38,677 bases of DNA from a virus: positions 1 through 38,677 of IMG/VR virus record IMGVR_UViG_3300023174_000345; one strand, given 5' to 3'. Shown in pieces: positions 25,514-33,607 of this stretch. The notes beneath the pieces are model-generated. The model was given only the letters and a program-made list of their open reading frames with translations. It searched no databases and was not told the DNA's origin. Numbering within the stretch: the stretch's first letter is position 1; the number at the start of each line of letters is the position of its first letter. Both the position numbers and the translations under genes were made by a program.

Positions 25514-25707
25514 TAGAATTTCTTTTGTATACCATTTTGGGTACAATGTATGTTCATGCCATGGATGCCTTGGCAATAAAAGTTGCTCCAGATAATCGAT
25601 TAAACATCATGGAGACGATAGTTGCGATAGCTTTGTGGCCATTGATGTTACTTGTGACAATTGTGGCGGCAATAGTTACAATAATTCGAATGACAATTAA
25701 AAAATAA
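25510..25707 (+). CDS. Small two-helix membrane protein
   Basis: A 65-residue protein overlapping the previous stop (ATGA). It has two hydrophobic stretches: IEFLLYTILGTMYVHAMDAL near the N-terminus and a longer one in the C-terminal half (IVAIALWPLMLLVTIVAAIV, about residues 37-58), followed by a basic end. It is probably an inner-membrane protein. Its place just before gp32 could mean membrane anchoring of replication, or only that small early genes collect here. Family unknown. Confidence 0.55.
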   Translation: MIEFLLYTILGTMYVHAMDALAIKVAPDNRLNIMETIVAIALWPLMLLVTIVAAIVTIIRMTIKK

Positions 25708-25713
25708 AAAATA

Positions 25714-25745
25714 CTTGGACATTTGCAAAAGTGTACTTATATTTA
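25714..25745 (+). promoter_or_regulatory. Middle-type promoter of gp32
   Basis: CTTGGA (25714-25719) and TATATTTA (25738-25745) are 18 bases apart. It is followed by an A/T-rich, largely unstructured leader of about 43 bases before ATG 25792, containing the 13-base dyad TTTAACAGTTAAA (25760-25772). In T4, gp32 represses its own mRNA through an unstructured leader, so this one may serve similarly. Confidence 0.65.
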
Positions 25746-25791
25746 ATGACAAATAAAAATTTAACAGTTAAACCCTTTAATCAATTTACTT

Positions 25792-26586
25792 ATGGCAATC
25801 AATTTAGATGCGATTAAGAAGAAGCTTGATTCGCTTCAAAATCAAACCAAAAAACAGGACAATCTTTGGAAACCAGAACCTGGTAAACAGCAAATCCGAA
25901 TTGTTCCTTACAAGTACGACAAGGAAAATCCTTTCATGGAGTTGTACTTTCATTACGACCTAGGCAAGAAGAATTTTCTTTCGCCAATGAGTTTTGGTCG
26001 TCCCGATCCTATTGTTGAATTCGCTAACAAGTTAAAGACATCTGGTAATTCCGATGAATGGAAACTAGGTAAGAAGCTTGAACCTAAGATGCGTACTTAT
26101 GTACCTATCGTAGTACGTGGCAAAGAAGCAGAAGGCGTTAAGTTCTGGGGTTTTGGTAAACAAGTATACACTGAGTTACTTGGTTTCATTGCTGACCCTG
26201 ACTATGGTGATATTTCCGATCCAGTTAATGGACGTGATATCGTAGTTGAATTTACTGCAGCCGAAGGAGCATCTTTCCCAAAGACCTCAATTCGTATCAA
26301 GCCGAATACTTCAGTTCTTCACGAAGACCGTAATGTACTTAAGCAAATTGCAGAGCAACCTGAGATCACATCTATCTTTGCCGAACCTAGCTATGATGAA
26401 TTGCAAGGAGCATTGGAGAATTGGTTGAATCCTGATACCGAAGGTGGTATGGGCGAAGTTAGTGCTTCTAAAGATACTGACGAAGATGGACCAATCTATG
26501 CACCTAAAGCTGATTCCAAATCAGGTAAAGGCGTATCTAAAGTAGATGATGTGTCTGCTGCATTTGACGAACTTTTTAACGACTAA
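25792..26586 (+). CDS. gp32: Single-stranded DNA-binding protein gp32
   Basis: A 264-residue protein (T4 gp32 is 301). It has a basic N-terminus (LDAIKKKLDSL) for cooperative binding, then an OB-fold core with LWKPEPGKQQIRIVPY, VKFWGFGKQVYTELL and DIVVEFTAAEG. The C-terminal tail is acidic (DDVSAAFDELFND), for partner proteins. There are no cysteines, so the zinc site of T4 gp32 is absent, as I believe it is in other marine relatives. It coats ssDNA during replication and recombination. It is first in a run with uvsX and the FEN nuclease, and is preceded by a middle-type promoter. Confidence 0.9.
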   Translation: MAINLDAIKKKLDSLQNQTKKQDNLWKPEPGKQQIRIVPYKYDKENPFMELYFHYDLGKKNFLSPMSFGRPDPIVEFANKLKTSGNSDEWKLGKKLEPKMRTYVPIVVRGKEAEGVKFWGFGKQVYTELLGFIADPDYGDISDPVNGRDIVVEFTAAEGASFPKTSIRIKPNTSVLHEDRNVLKQIAEQPEITSIFAEPSYDELQGALENWLNPDTEGGMGEVSASKDTDEDGPIYAPKADSKSGKGVSKVDDVSAAFDELFND

Positions 26587-26592
26587 TAACTT

Positions 26593-27741
26593 ATGGCTAA
26601 ATCAACGAAGACTAAGAGTGAACTCTCTGATGAGTTAGCATCGGCTCTGGTCGATAACCTAAACAAAAAATTCAAGGATGTAAACTACAAAGTAGCATAT
26701 TTCCTTGACGGTGATACTGATACACCTGCCGATGTTAAAGAATGGATCAGTACCGGGTCTTCAATGCTAGATCTAGCCATCTCCAATAGACCAAATGGAG
26801 GCTTTCCCGTAGGACGTATTACAGAAGTAACCGGACTCGAAGCCTCTGGTAAGTCATTGTTAGCTGCTCATGCTTTAGTAAGTACTCAGCAAAAAGGAGG
26901 CTTGGCAGTTTATATTGATACTGAGAATGCGGTTAGCCGAGAGTTTCTAGAAGCAATTGGATTGGATTTGGAAAAGATGTTGTATATTCCGTTGGAAACA
27001 ATTGAAGATATCTTTGAAGCCATTGAAAGTATTATTGAATCAATCCGTAAGAGCAATAAAGATCGTTTGGTTACTATCATTGTTGACTCTGTGATGGGCG
27101 CTTCAACTAAAATTGAAATGGCAGCTGACTATGACAAAGATGGTTGGGCTACTTCCAAATCAATTGTGTTATCAAAAGGTATGCGTAAGCTTACTAACAT
27201 GATTGGCCGTGAGCGTATCTGTTTGATCTTTACCAATCAATTGCGTTCTCGTCTAGGAGTAACATTTGGCGATCCATGGACAACCTCTGGTGGTAAAGCA
27301 ATTCCATTCCATGCTTCGGTTCGTTTACGACTTAAGTCTGTAGGACAAATCAAAGCTAAGAAAGATGGTATCGAGCAAATTATTGGAATCAAGACCCGAG
27401 CCCAAGTTATCAAGAATCGTATGGGTCCTCCATTGAAAAGCATTGACTATGACATTTATTTTGAATCAGGTATCGACAACTATGGTGGTTGGTTGAATAT
27501 CATGAAAGATTATAAATTGGTCAAGCAAGGTGGAGCTTGGTATACTTATACAACCAGAGCAGGTGAAGATATCAAGTTCTTAAGCAAAGATTTTGAGAAT
27601 ACGGTACGAGAGGATCCAGAATTGGATCGGGAAATCTATGAAGAAATTTGCAATGCATATATCTTCAAATACAAGCCTGGTGAAAACATTGGTATCGATG
27701 ACATTGAAATTGCAGAAGATTTTACTAGCGAAGAAGACTAA
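26593..27741 (+). CDS. uvsX: RecA-like recombinase UvsX
   Basis: A 382-residue protein (T4 UvsX 391). The Walker A motif is GLEASGKSLL (81-90), the Walker B strand is in VTIIVDSVMG, and the L2-region block around FGDPWTTSGGKAIPFHASVR is typical of RecA family proteins. The C-terminus is acidic (EIAEDFTSEED), as in UvsX. It catalyses strand exchange, important for T4-type recombination-dependent replication. It starts 6 bases after gp32 and the next gene overlaps its stop, so all three are co-expressed. Confidence 0.93.
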   Translation: MAKSTKTKSELSDELASALVDNLNKKFKDVNYKVAYFLDGDTDTPADVKEWISTGSSMLDLAISNRPNGGFPVGRITEVTGLEASGKSLLAAHALVSTQQKGGLAVYIDTENAVSREFLEAIGLDLEKMLYIPLETIEDIFEAIESIIESIRKSNKDRLVTIIVDSVMGASTKIEMAADYDKDGWATSKSIVLSKGMRKLTNMIGRERICLIFTNQLRSRLGVTFGDPWTTSGGKAIPFHASVRLRLKSVGQIKAKKDGIEQIIGIKTRAQVIKNRMGPPLKSIDYDIYFESGIDNYGGWLNIMKDYKLVKQGGAWYTYTTRAGEDIKFLSKDFENTVREDPELDREIYEEICNAYIFKYKPGENIGIDDIEIAEDFTSEED

Positions 27742-28784
27742 TGAACGATAGACTGTTACAATTGTATGAACAAGTTACAAAGGATCGTTCGGTAAGTAAC
27801 GAGGCCATTCATTCCGATGAAAGAGTATTGATAGTGGATGGCCTCAATACTTATATTCGAGTCTTTTCAGCGGTGCCCGCTCTTAACGATGATGGAGACC
27901 ATGTCGGAGGCGTTGTAGGATTTTTACGAAGCATTGCAGCTTTGGTAAGACAATTCCGACCAACGAGATGTGTGTTAGTATTTGATGGTAAGGGCGGGTC
28001 GGCTAGACGTAAGAAAGTGTTTAGTAATTACAAAGCCAATAGGGCAGTTAAAACTAAATTCAATCGACATTCAGAATTTGAAAGTATTGACGATGAACAG
28101 GCTTCAATGAAAGCTCAGTTTGCTAGAATGGTTGAATATCTACAAACCTTACCGGTAACTTTGATTTCAATTGACCATGTCGAGGCTGATGACGTCATTG
28201 CTTATCTTACTCAAGAAACATTTGTCAATTCAGAACGAGTTATTATTAGTAGCACTGATAGAGACTTTTTGCAATTGATAAGCAACCGAGTACAAGTATG
28301 GAGTCCTGTGAAAAAGAAGCTTTATGATAAACGAGCATTGCAAGAAGAATATCTAGTACATCCTAACAATTACTTGACATATCGTACGGTGATTGGAGAT
28401 AAGTCTGATAATATTCCAGGTGTTAATGGCGTTGCCTTGAAAACATTGGTGAAACTATTTCCAGAATTAACAGAGGAAGAGCAGATTGATGTTGATATGC
28501 TTGTAGATAAAGCTAGTCAGGTGAAAGGTAAAGCCGCTGTTACATTAACAGAATCCAAAACTCAATTGGATATGAATTGGGACTTGATGCAGCTTAAAGA
28601 CGTTGATATCCCTGCCAATACTAAATTATTAGTTCATGACATTGCTCATCGTCCAATCAATAAGATGAATCAATTGGAATTCAAGAAAATGTTCATGCAA
28701 GATAAATTGTATACAGTTATCAAAGATGTAGATTTTTGGTTACGTGATACATTTTTAAGTTTAACAGCTTATTCTCAAAAATAA
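27741..28784 (+). CDS. rnh: 5'-3' exonuclease / RNase H, FEN family
   Basis: A 347-residue protein of the FEN/T4 RNase H family (T4 Rnh is 305). The metal-binding acidic residues can be traced: VLIVDGLN (D33), CVLVFDGKGG (D82), then VEADDVIAYL, SSTDRDFLQL and the helix-three-turn block GDKSDNIPGVNGVA. It removes RNA primers and flaps during lagging-strand synthesis. Its ATG overlaps the uvsX stop (TAATG). The C-terminal 80 residues are less conserved and may bind gp32. Confidence 0.88.
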   Translation: MNDRLLQLYEQVTKDRSVSNEAIHSDERVLIVDGLNTYIRVFSAVPALNDDGDHVGGVVGFLRSIAALVRQFRPTRCVLVFDGKGGSARRKKVFSNYKANRAVKTKFNRHSEFESIDDEQASMKAQFARMVEYLQTLPVTLISIDHVEADDVIAYLTQETFVNSERVIISSTDRDFLQLISNRVQVWSPVKKKLYDKRALQEEYLVHPNNYLTYRTVIGDKSDNIPGVNGVALKTLVKLFPELTEEEQIDVDMLVDKASQVKGKAAVTLTESKTQLDMNWDLMQLKDVDIPANTKLLVHDIAHRPINKMNQLEFKKMFMQDKLYTVIKDVDFWLRDTFLSLTAYSQK

Positions 28785-28816
28785 TTTGGAGTTACGATAA
28801 ATAGCATTTATATTTA
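28785..28816 (+). promoter_or_regulatory. Middle-type promoter of gp41
   Basis: TTTGGA (28785-28790) and TATATTTA (28809-28816) are 18 bases apart. The ATG at 28821 is 5 bases after the box, so the transcript would have almost no leader. Confidence 0.7.
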
Positions 28817-28820
28817 AAGC

Positions 28821-30173
28821 ATGGATAGATTAAGTTCGTTTGGTTATACATTTCAGATAAAGGTTATTTCGTCTCTATTAACGGATAAGGTATTTTTACA
28901 GCAGATTAGCGATATATTAGATCCCGAGTATTTCGAAAGCGATGCCAACCAATGGCTCATTGGTGAAATCTTGGAATATAGCAAAGATTACAAATATAGC
29001 CCGACTCTGGAAGTACTTAAGGTACGCATTCAGTCAATTGACATTGAAATTCTGAAAACGGAGGTTGTTAACAATCTTAAAGAAGCTTGGAAACATGTTG
29101 AATCCAATGACTTGACATTTATCAAAGAGCAAGTAGTAGACTTTTGTAAGAATCAGGAAATTAAAAAAGCTATTCTTGCCTCTGTTGATTTGCTTAAGAA
29201 TGGCAAGTATGATGATATCAAAGCTAAGATTGACCATGCCATGAAAGCTGGATCTGATAAAGATATTGGTCACGAATACAATGATAGTATTGCAGATCGA
29301 TATACTGATGCAGTTCGACATGTAAGACCAACTCCATGGGATATCATCAATGAGTTAACTGATGGCGGATTAGGTAAAGGTGAATTAGGAGTGTTTGTGG
29401 CACCTGCGGGTATTGGTAAGTCTTGGGGACTTATTAATATCGGAGCCAATGCTGTTAAGAAAGGACTTACGGTGCTACATTATACTTTAGAGTTAAATGA
29501 GGCATATGTAGGTTTACGATATGACTCTGTAATTACTGGAATCGCTGCTCAGAACTTGAAACATTATCAAGATGATGTCACTGAAACGGTGCAAAAGTTA
29601 CCAGGCCGACTTATTATTAAATACTATCCAACCAAGACATGTTCTGTAACAGGTTTGCGAGCTCACATTGAAAAGTGTATATTACAAGATAGAAAACCTG
29701 ATATTGTAATTGTGGATTACGCAGATCTGTTACGAGGTCATGGTCAAGAGAAACGACATGAACTAGAAGGCATTTACGAAGACCTTAGAGGAATGGCCGG
29801 TGAATATGATGTTCCGGTTTGGACAGCATCTCAAGCAAATAGATCAGCGTTGGAAATGGATGTTATTGAAGCTGATAAGATTTCTGAATCATATGGTAAA
29901 GTGATGGTAGCTGATTTCATTATTAGTTTAAGTCGTAAGGTTCAAGATAAATTGGCAGGTACCGGAAGGTGGCACGTTATCAAGAATCGATTCGGGCCTG
30001 ATGGTATTACCTTGCCAAGTAAAATGAATACTAGCAATGGACAGATTAATATCTATTCAGAGACTACTCAGGCCGGAAAAGAAACTACAAAGCAAATGCA
30101 AACCGGCGAAGAATTAACAAGGCAATTATTAGCCCGGAAATATAGCGAAGTATCCGGTAACAAATTTGATTAA
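28821..30173 (+). CDS. gp41: Replicative helicase, gp41/DnaB-like
   Basis: A 450-residue protein (T4 gp41 475). Residues 1-160 are helical, as in the DnaB N-terminal domain. The Walker A motif is APAGIGKSWG (194-203), the Walker B strand is PDIVIVDYADLLRG, and the ASQANRSALEMDVIEADK block is the conserved helicase motif with DnaB-like Gln. A C-terminal RFGPDGITL motif completes the RecA-like core. It unwinds DNA ahead of the polymerase as a hexamer. It is expressed from its own promoter. Confidence 0.9.
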   Translation: MDRLSSFGYTFQIKVISSLLTDKVFLQQISDILDPEYFESDANQWLIGEILEYSKDYKYSPTLEVLKVRIQSIDIEILKTEVVNNLKEAWKHVESNDLTFIKEQVVDFCKNQEIKKAILASVDLLKNGKYDDIKAKIDHAMKAGSDKDIGHEYNDSIADRYTDAVRHVRPTPWDIINELTDGGLGKGELGVFVAPAGIGKSWGLINIGANAVKKGLTVLHYTLELNEAYVGLRYDSVITGIAAQNLKHYQDDVTETVQKLPGRLIIKYYPTKTCSVTGLRAHIEKCILQDRKPDIVIVDYADLLRGHGQEKRHELEGIYEDLRGMAGEYDVPVWTASQANRSALEMDVIEADKISESYGKVMVADFIISLSRKVQDKLAGTGRWHVIKNRFGPDGITLPSKMNTSNGQINIYSETTQAGKETTKQMQTGEELTRQLLARKYSEVSGNKFD

Positions 30174-30224
30174 AAAAGATTAGAATTTTTCTTCAAAAAT
30201 TAAATGGAATAGCAGTTGGTAGCG

Positions 30225-30232
30225 ATATTTAT
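30225..30232 (+). promoter_or_regulatory. Late-type box in the nrdJ upstream region
   Basis: ATATTTAT lies in the 114-base gap before the ribonucleotide reductase gene, 55 bases from its ATG. A good AGGAAG ribosome-binding site precedes that ATG. The gap is too short and lacks recognisable conserved boxes for a cobalamin riboswitch. Confidence 0.35.
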
Positions 30233-30287
30233 TAAAGAACGTTAAGGTTTTTGTAGAAAGTTAAAGTTAAATTAAAATAGGAAGAAA

Positions 30288-32144
30288 ATGGAAATTGCTA
30301 GTTCAATTCTATCCGAGATCACCGTGCATATGAAATATGCTAAGTTCGTCCCGGAATTGCAACGAAGAGAAACATGGCACGAGCTAGTTACTCGTAACAT
30401 GGAAATGCATATTCGAAAGTTCCCAAATTTGGAACAAGAGATTCGAGATGCATACAAATTAGTTTATGACAAGAAAGTGTTACCATCAATGCGTAGTTTG
30501 CAATTTGCTGGTAAGCCAATTGAAATTTCTCCTAATCGTATTTACAATTGTGCATATTTGCCGATTGACGATTGGAGAGCATTTGGTGAAGTTATGTTCT
30601 TGTTGCTTGGCGGAACTGGAGTAGGTTACAGTGTTCAGAAACATCACGTAGAAGAATTACCTGAGATTCGTAAACCTAATGCCGAACGCACACGTAGATT
30701 CTTAATTGCCGATTCAATTGAAGGTTGGGCCGATGCCATTAAGATGTTAATGAAGTCATACTTTTACGGTGGAAGTCGTTTAGAATTTGATTTCTCTGAT
30801 ATTCGTCCAAAAGGAGCTCGTCTAGTAACTTCAGGCGGTAAAGCTCCAGGACCTCAGCCATTGAAAGAGGCGTTGGTAAAAATTGAAGGAATTCTATCTC
30901 CAAAACAAGATGGTGAAAAGCTTCGTCCAATTGAAGTGCATGATATTGTTTGTCATATTGCTGATGCCGTACTAGCAGGTGGTATTCGTCGAGCTGCATT
31001 GATTTCATTGTTCAATGCCGACGATTCTGAAATGATTTCATGTAAATCTGGTTCATGGTGGGAAAACAATCCACAACGTGGTCGTGCCAATAACTCCGCA
31101 GTGCTTCTTCGTCATAAGATTACCAAAGAGTTCTTTATGGATCTTTGGAAACGTATTGAAGCTTCTGGAGCAGGTGAGCCTGGTATCTATTTAAGCAATG
31201 ATAAAGATTGGGGAACTAATCCATGTTGCGAAATTGCTCTTCGCCCATTTCAATTCTGTAATCTATGTGAAGTAAATGTATCGGATATTGAATCTCAAGA
31301 AGATTTTGATAATCGAGTGAAGGTGGCATCGTTGATTGGTACTATTCAAGCAGCATATACAGACTTCCATTATCTTCGTCCAGTATGGCAACGAACCACT
31401 GAAAAAGATGCTCTTATCGGAGTTTCCATGACAGGTATTGGTTCTGGTACTGTATTGAAATATGATATGAAGTCCGCAGCCAAGATTGTTAAAGTGGAAA
31501 ATGCTCGAGTAGCTGAGATTTTAGGTATCAATGCTTCGGCACGTACTACCACAGTGAAACCTGCGGGTACCACTTCCTTAACCTTAGGTACGTCATCTGG
31601 TATCCATGCATGGCATAACGATTACTATGTTCGTCGTGTACGTGTAGGAAAGAATGAGGCTATCTATACTTATCTATCAATCTATCATCCAGAATTAGTT
31701 GAAGATGAATATTTCCGTCCTCATGATACCGCTGTTATATCAGTGCCGCAAAAAGCTCCGGTAGATGCAATTCTAAGAAATGAATCACCAATTCAATTGT
31801 TGGAACGTGTTAAGCGAGTACATAACGAATGGATCAAGCCAGGTCATAGATCCGGTGCCAATACTCATAACGTATCAGCTACGGTTAGTATCAGATCACA
31901 TGAATGGCATTCCGTAGGTGAATGGATGTGGGAGAATCGTGATGCTTATAATGGATTGTCAGTGTTACCATATGATGGTGGTACTTATATTCAAGCTCCT
32001 TTCGAGGATTGCACCAAAGAGCGTTATGAAGAAATGTTAAAGTCACTTACCAATGTGGATTTGTCTCGAGTAGTTGAACTCGATGATAACACCGATCTAA
32101 GTGGTGAGTTGGCATGTGCCGGCGGAGCATGTGAAATCAAATAA
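30288..32144 (+). CDS. nrdJ: Adenosylcobalamin-dependent ribonucleotide reductase, class II
   Basis: A 618-residue monomer-type class II reductase, a little shorter than the Lactobacillus enzyme (739). It converts ribonucleotides to deoxyribonucleotides using coenzyme B12, so no separate radical subunit is needed. Visible residues: C88 (YNCAY), the N311-P-C313-C-E315 active-site block with the thiyl cysteine, C324 eleven residues later, and a C-terminal C-x4-C pair (CAGGAC) for reduction. The GGTGVGYSVQ block lies near 108-117. The phage must rely on host or environmental B12. It sits with dUTPase in a nucleotide-supply section. Confidence 0.92.
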   Translation: MEIASSILSEITVHMKYAKFVPELQRRETWHELVTRNMEMHIRKFPNLEQEIRDAYKLVYDKKVLPSMRSLQFAGKPIEISPNRIYNCAYLPIDDWRAFGEVMFLLLGGTGVGYSVQKHHVEELPEIRKPNAERTRRFLIADSIEGWADAIKMLMKSYFYGGSRLEFDFSDIRPKGARLVTSGGKAPGPQPLKEALVKIEGILSPKQDGEKLRPIEVHDIVCHIADAVLAGGIRRAALISLFNADDSEMISCKSGSWWENNPQRGRANNSAVLLRHKITKEFFMDLWKRIEASGAGEPGIYLSNDKDWGTNPCCEIALRPFQFCNLCEVNVSDIESQEDFDNRVKVASLIGTIQAAYTDFHYLRPVWQRTTEKDALIGVSMTGIGSGTVLKYDMKSAAKIVKVENARVAEILGINASARTTTVKPAGTTSLTLGTSSGIHAWHNDYYVRRVRVGKNEAIYTYLSIYHPELVEDEYFRPHDTAVISVPQKAPVDAILRNESPIQLLERVKRVHNEWIKPGHRSGANTHNVSATVSIRSHEWHSVGEWMWENRDAYNGLSVLPYDGGTYIQAPFEDCTKERYEEMLKSLTNVDLSRVVELDDNTDLSGELACAGGACEIK

Positions 32145-32389
32145 TGAGTTCCATGTATAATTTAGTAAGGGTCATTGTAGTGATGGCCCTTTCTATTTTC
32201 GCTAGTTACTACGTGTATAATTGGCATATTGCAGTATGGTGCGGATTAACATGTATTGAAATGAAATGGTTTTCTGTAACATATATTGTATTGTATTTAA
32301 CTAAGGAAAGACATATGGTACCCGTATACCTCGATTGGATCCAACAATTATACTTCAAAGAAATTGCAATGAAACGGCAAGGTCGATAA
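32144..32389 (+). CDS. Small membrane protein, unknown
   Basis: An 81-residue protein overlapping the nrdJ stop (TAATG). Residues 8-30 (VRVIVVMALSIFASYYVY and on) form a strong hydrophobic stretch, and a second weaker one contains FSVTYIVLYLT. The end is basic (KEIAMKRQGR). It is probably in the inner membrane. No family is recognised; translational coupling to nrdJ does not by itself suggest a function. Confidence 0.5.
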   Translation: MSSMYNLVRVIVVMALSIFASYYVYNWHIAVWCGLTCIEMKWFSVTYIVLYLTKERHMVPVYLDWIQQLYFKEIAMKRQGR

Positions 32390-32399
32390 TTATTATTGT

Positions 32400-33176
32400 A
32401 TGGCATATGAAGTTCGTGGATATCTAAAACCAGAATCTGAGTTTAGAACTATTGAAGAATGGCAAGACATAGCTCGTGAGTTTCTTCAATTACAATCAAA
32501 AGGAGTTGATACCCGTGGAGGTATACTTCCAGATGATCCTAAAATTGGACAATTGGTAACAAAATACTTTGGTTGGCTCTATCACAATGAGGCAGCTAGG
32601 TATGAACTGCTTACCGAAAAGAATGTGTTAGATTTCATTGAAGACTTTGTGAATCATAAAGTATGGTTCTTTCCTAGGGAGTTCGGAGATCTCTTTGCAG
32701 ACTTTACCAAACTACGTTATGCCTGGTTTTATAGTAGAGGTGACATTGAACCATATGTATTGTTAGATTCTGAATTTGTACAGCAAACATATGGTACCGA
32801 GCGATTCAAAGTGGAATCATTTCATTGGACATCGGAACTTGGATTAGAAAATTTACGAAAACATATTGTAGGTAAACGAATTGCTTTGTCAACCTTTACC
32901 CATCAATTCAAAAAGTTCTTTCGCAAAGAGTCTACTACATTAGTTAAGTTACAAGGATACCTAGTTGCCGGATTTCGAAGTGATGTGAAATCCTTTGCAA
33001 CTGATACCGGTCTTCGAGCAGCTAATTTGTATCGAATGATCAATCCAGGTGGAGTACCAAATCTATGTACGGACCTGGAATGTACCGATGAAAACGGTAC
33101 TTATTTATGGAATGAGATAGTTATCTATCCAACAAATATTATAGGAATAAACCAAAGTTATGAAAGTAAGATTTAA
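32400..33176 (+). CDS. Unknown protein, 258 aa
   Basis: A 258-residue soluble protein rich in aromatic residues (many Phe, Tyr and Trp). Segments worth noting are the YLKPESEFRTIEEWQDIARE start, an FTHQFKKFFRKESTTLVKLQ stretch and LVAGFRSDVKSFATDTGLRA. I recognise no family or catalytic motif. It overlaps the dUTPase gene by 17 bases, so the two are coupled. Position suggests an early or middle metabolic accessory. Confidence 0.5.
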   Translation: MAYEVRGYLKPESEFRTIEEWQDIAREFLQLQSKGVDTRGGILPDDPKIGQLVTKYFGWLYHNEAARYELLTEKNVLDFIEDFVNHKVWFFPREFGDLFADFTKLRYAWFYSRGDIEPYVLLDSEFVQQTYGTERFKVESFHWTSELGLENLRKHIVGKRIALSTFTHQFKKFFRKESTTLVKLQGYLVAGFRSDVKSFATDTGLRAANLYRMINPGGVPNLCTDLECTDENGTYLWNEIVIYPTNIIGINQSYESKI

Positions 33177-33582
33177 AAAATTATCTGAAAAGGCTGCAAC
33201 ACCAAGTTACGCAAAGCCAGGAGATGCTGGATTGGATCTAGTTGCTATCAGTAAAACAGATTGTGATAGTTACATTGAATACGGTACCGGTATCGCTGTT
33301 GAATTACCAGAAGGATATGTAGGACTAGTGTTTCCACGATCATCTATCAGTTCCAAGTCATTGGCATTATCAAATAGTGTTGGTGTTGTTGATAGTGGAT
33401 ATCGAGGAGAAATTAAATTTCGATTCAAGGCTACTCCGACATTTCATCAGCATCATTACGAAGTTGGTGATAAGATTGGGCAATTGGTTATCATGCCATA
33501 TCCGCAAATCGAGTTAGAAGAGGTTCTAGTTCTTAACGAAACCGTACGAGGTACTGGAGGTTTTGGAAGTTCTGGTTCTTGA
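33160..33582 (+). CDS. dut: dUTP pyrophosphatase
   Basis: A 140-residue trimeric dUTPase with all five motifs: PGDAGLDL (20-27), PRSS (59-62), GVVDSGYRGE (75-84), GDKIGQLVIMP (103-113) and the C-terminal RGTGGFGSSG (130-139) that closes over the active site. It hydrolyses dUTP to dUMP, keeping uracil out of DNA and feeding dTMP synthesis. The length is typical. Its start lies inside the end of the previous gene. Confidence 0.95.
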   Translation: MKVRFKKLSEKAATPSYAKPGDAGLDLVAISKTDCDSYIEYGTGIAVELPEGYVGLVFPRSSISSKSLALSNSVGVVDSGYRGEIKFRFKATPTFHQHHYEVGDKIGQLVIMPYPQIELEEVLVLNETVRGTGGFGSSGS

Positions 33583-33607
33583 TAATTATATGAAAGAAAA
33601 TTGATAC

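Noticed and set aside
25746-25817. Short ORF of 23 codons before gp32
   Set aside because: It begins directly after the TATATTTA box, so its ATG would probably lie upstream of the transcript start; no supporting features.
30174-30287. Cobalamin riboswitch before nrdJ
   Set aside because: The gap is about 114 bases, AT-rich and lacks recognisable B12-box sequence.
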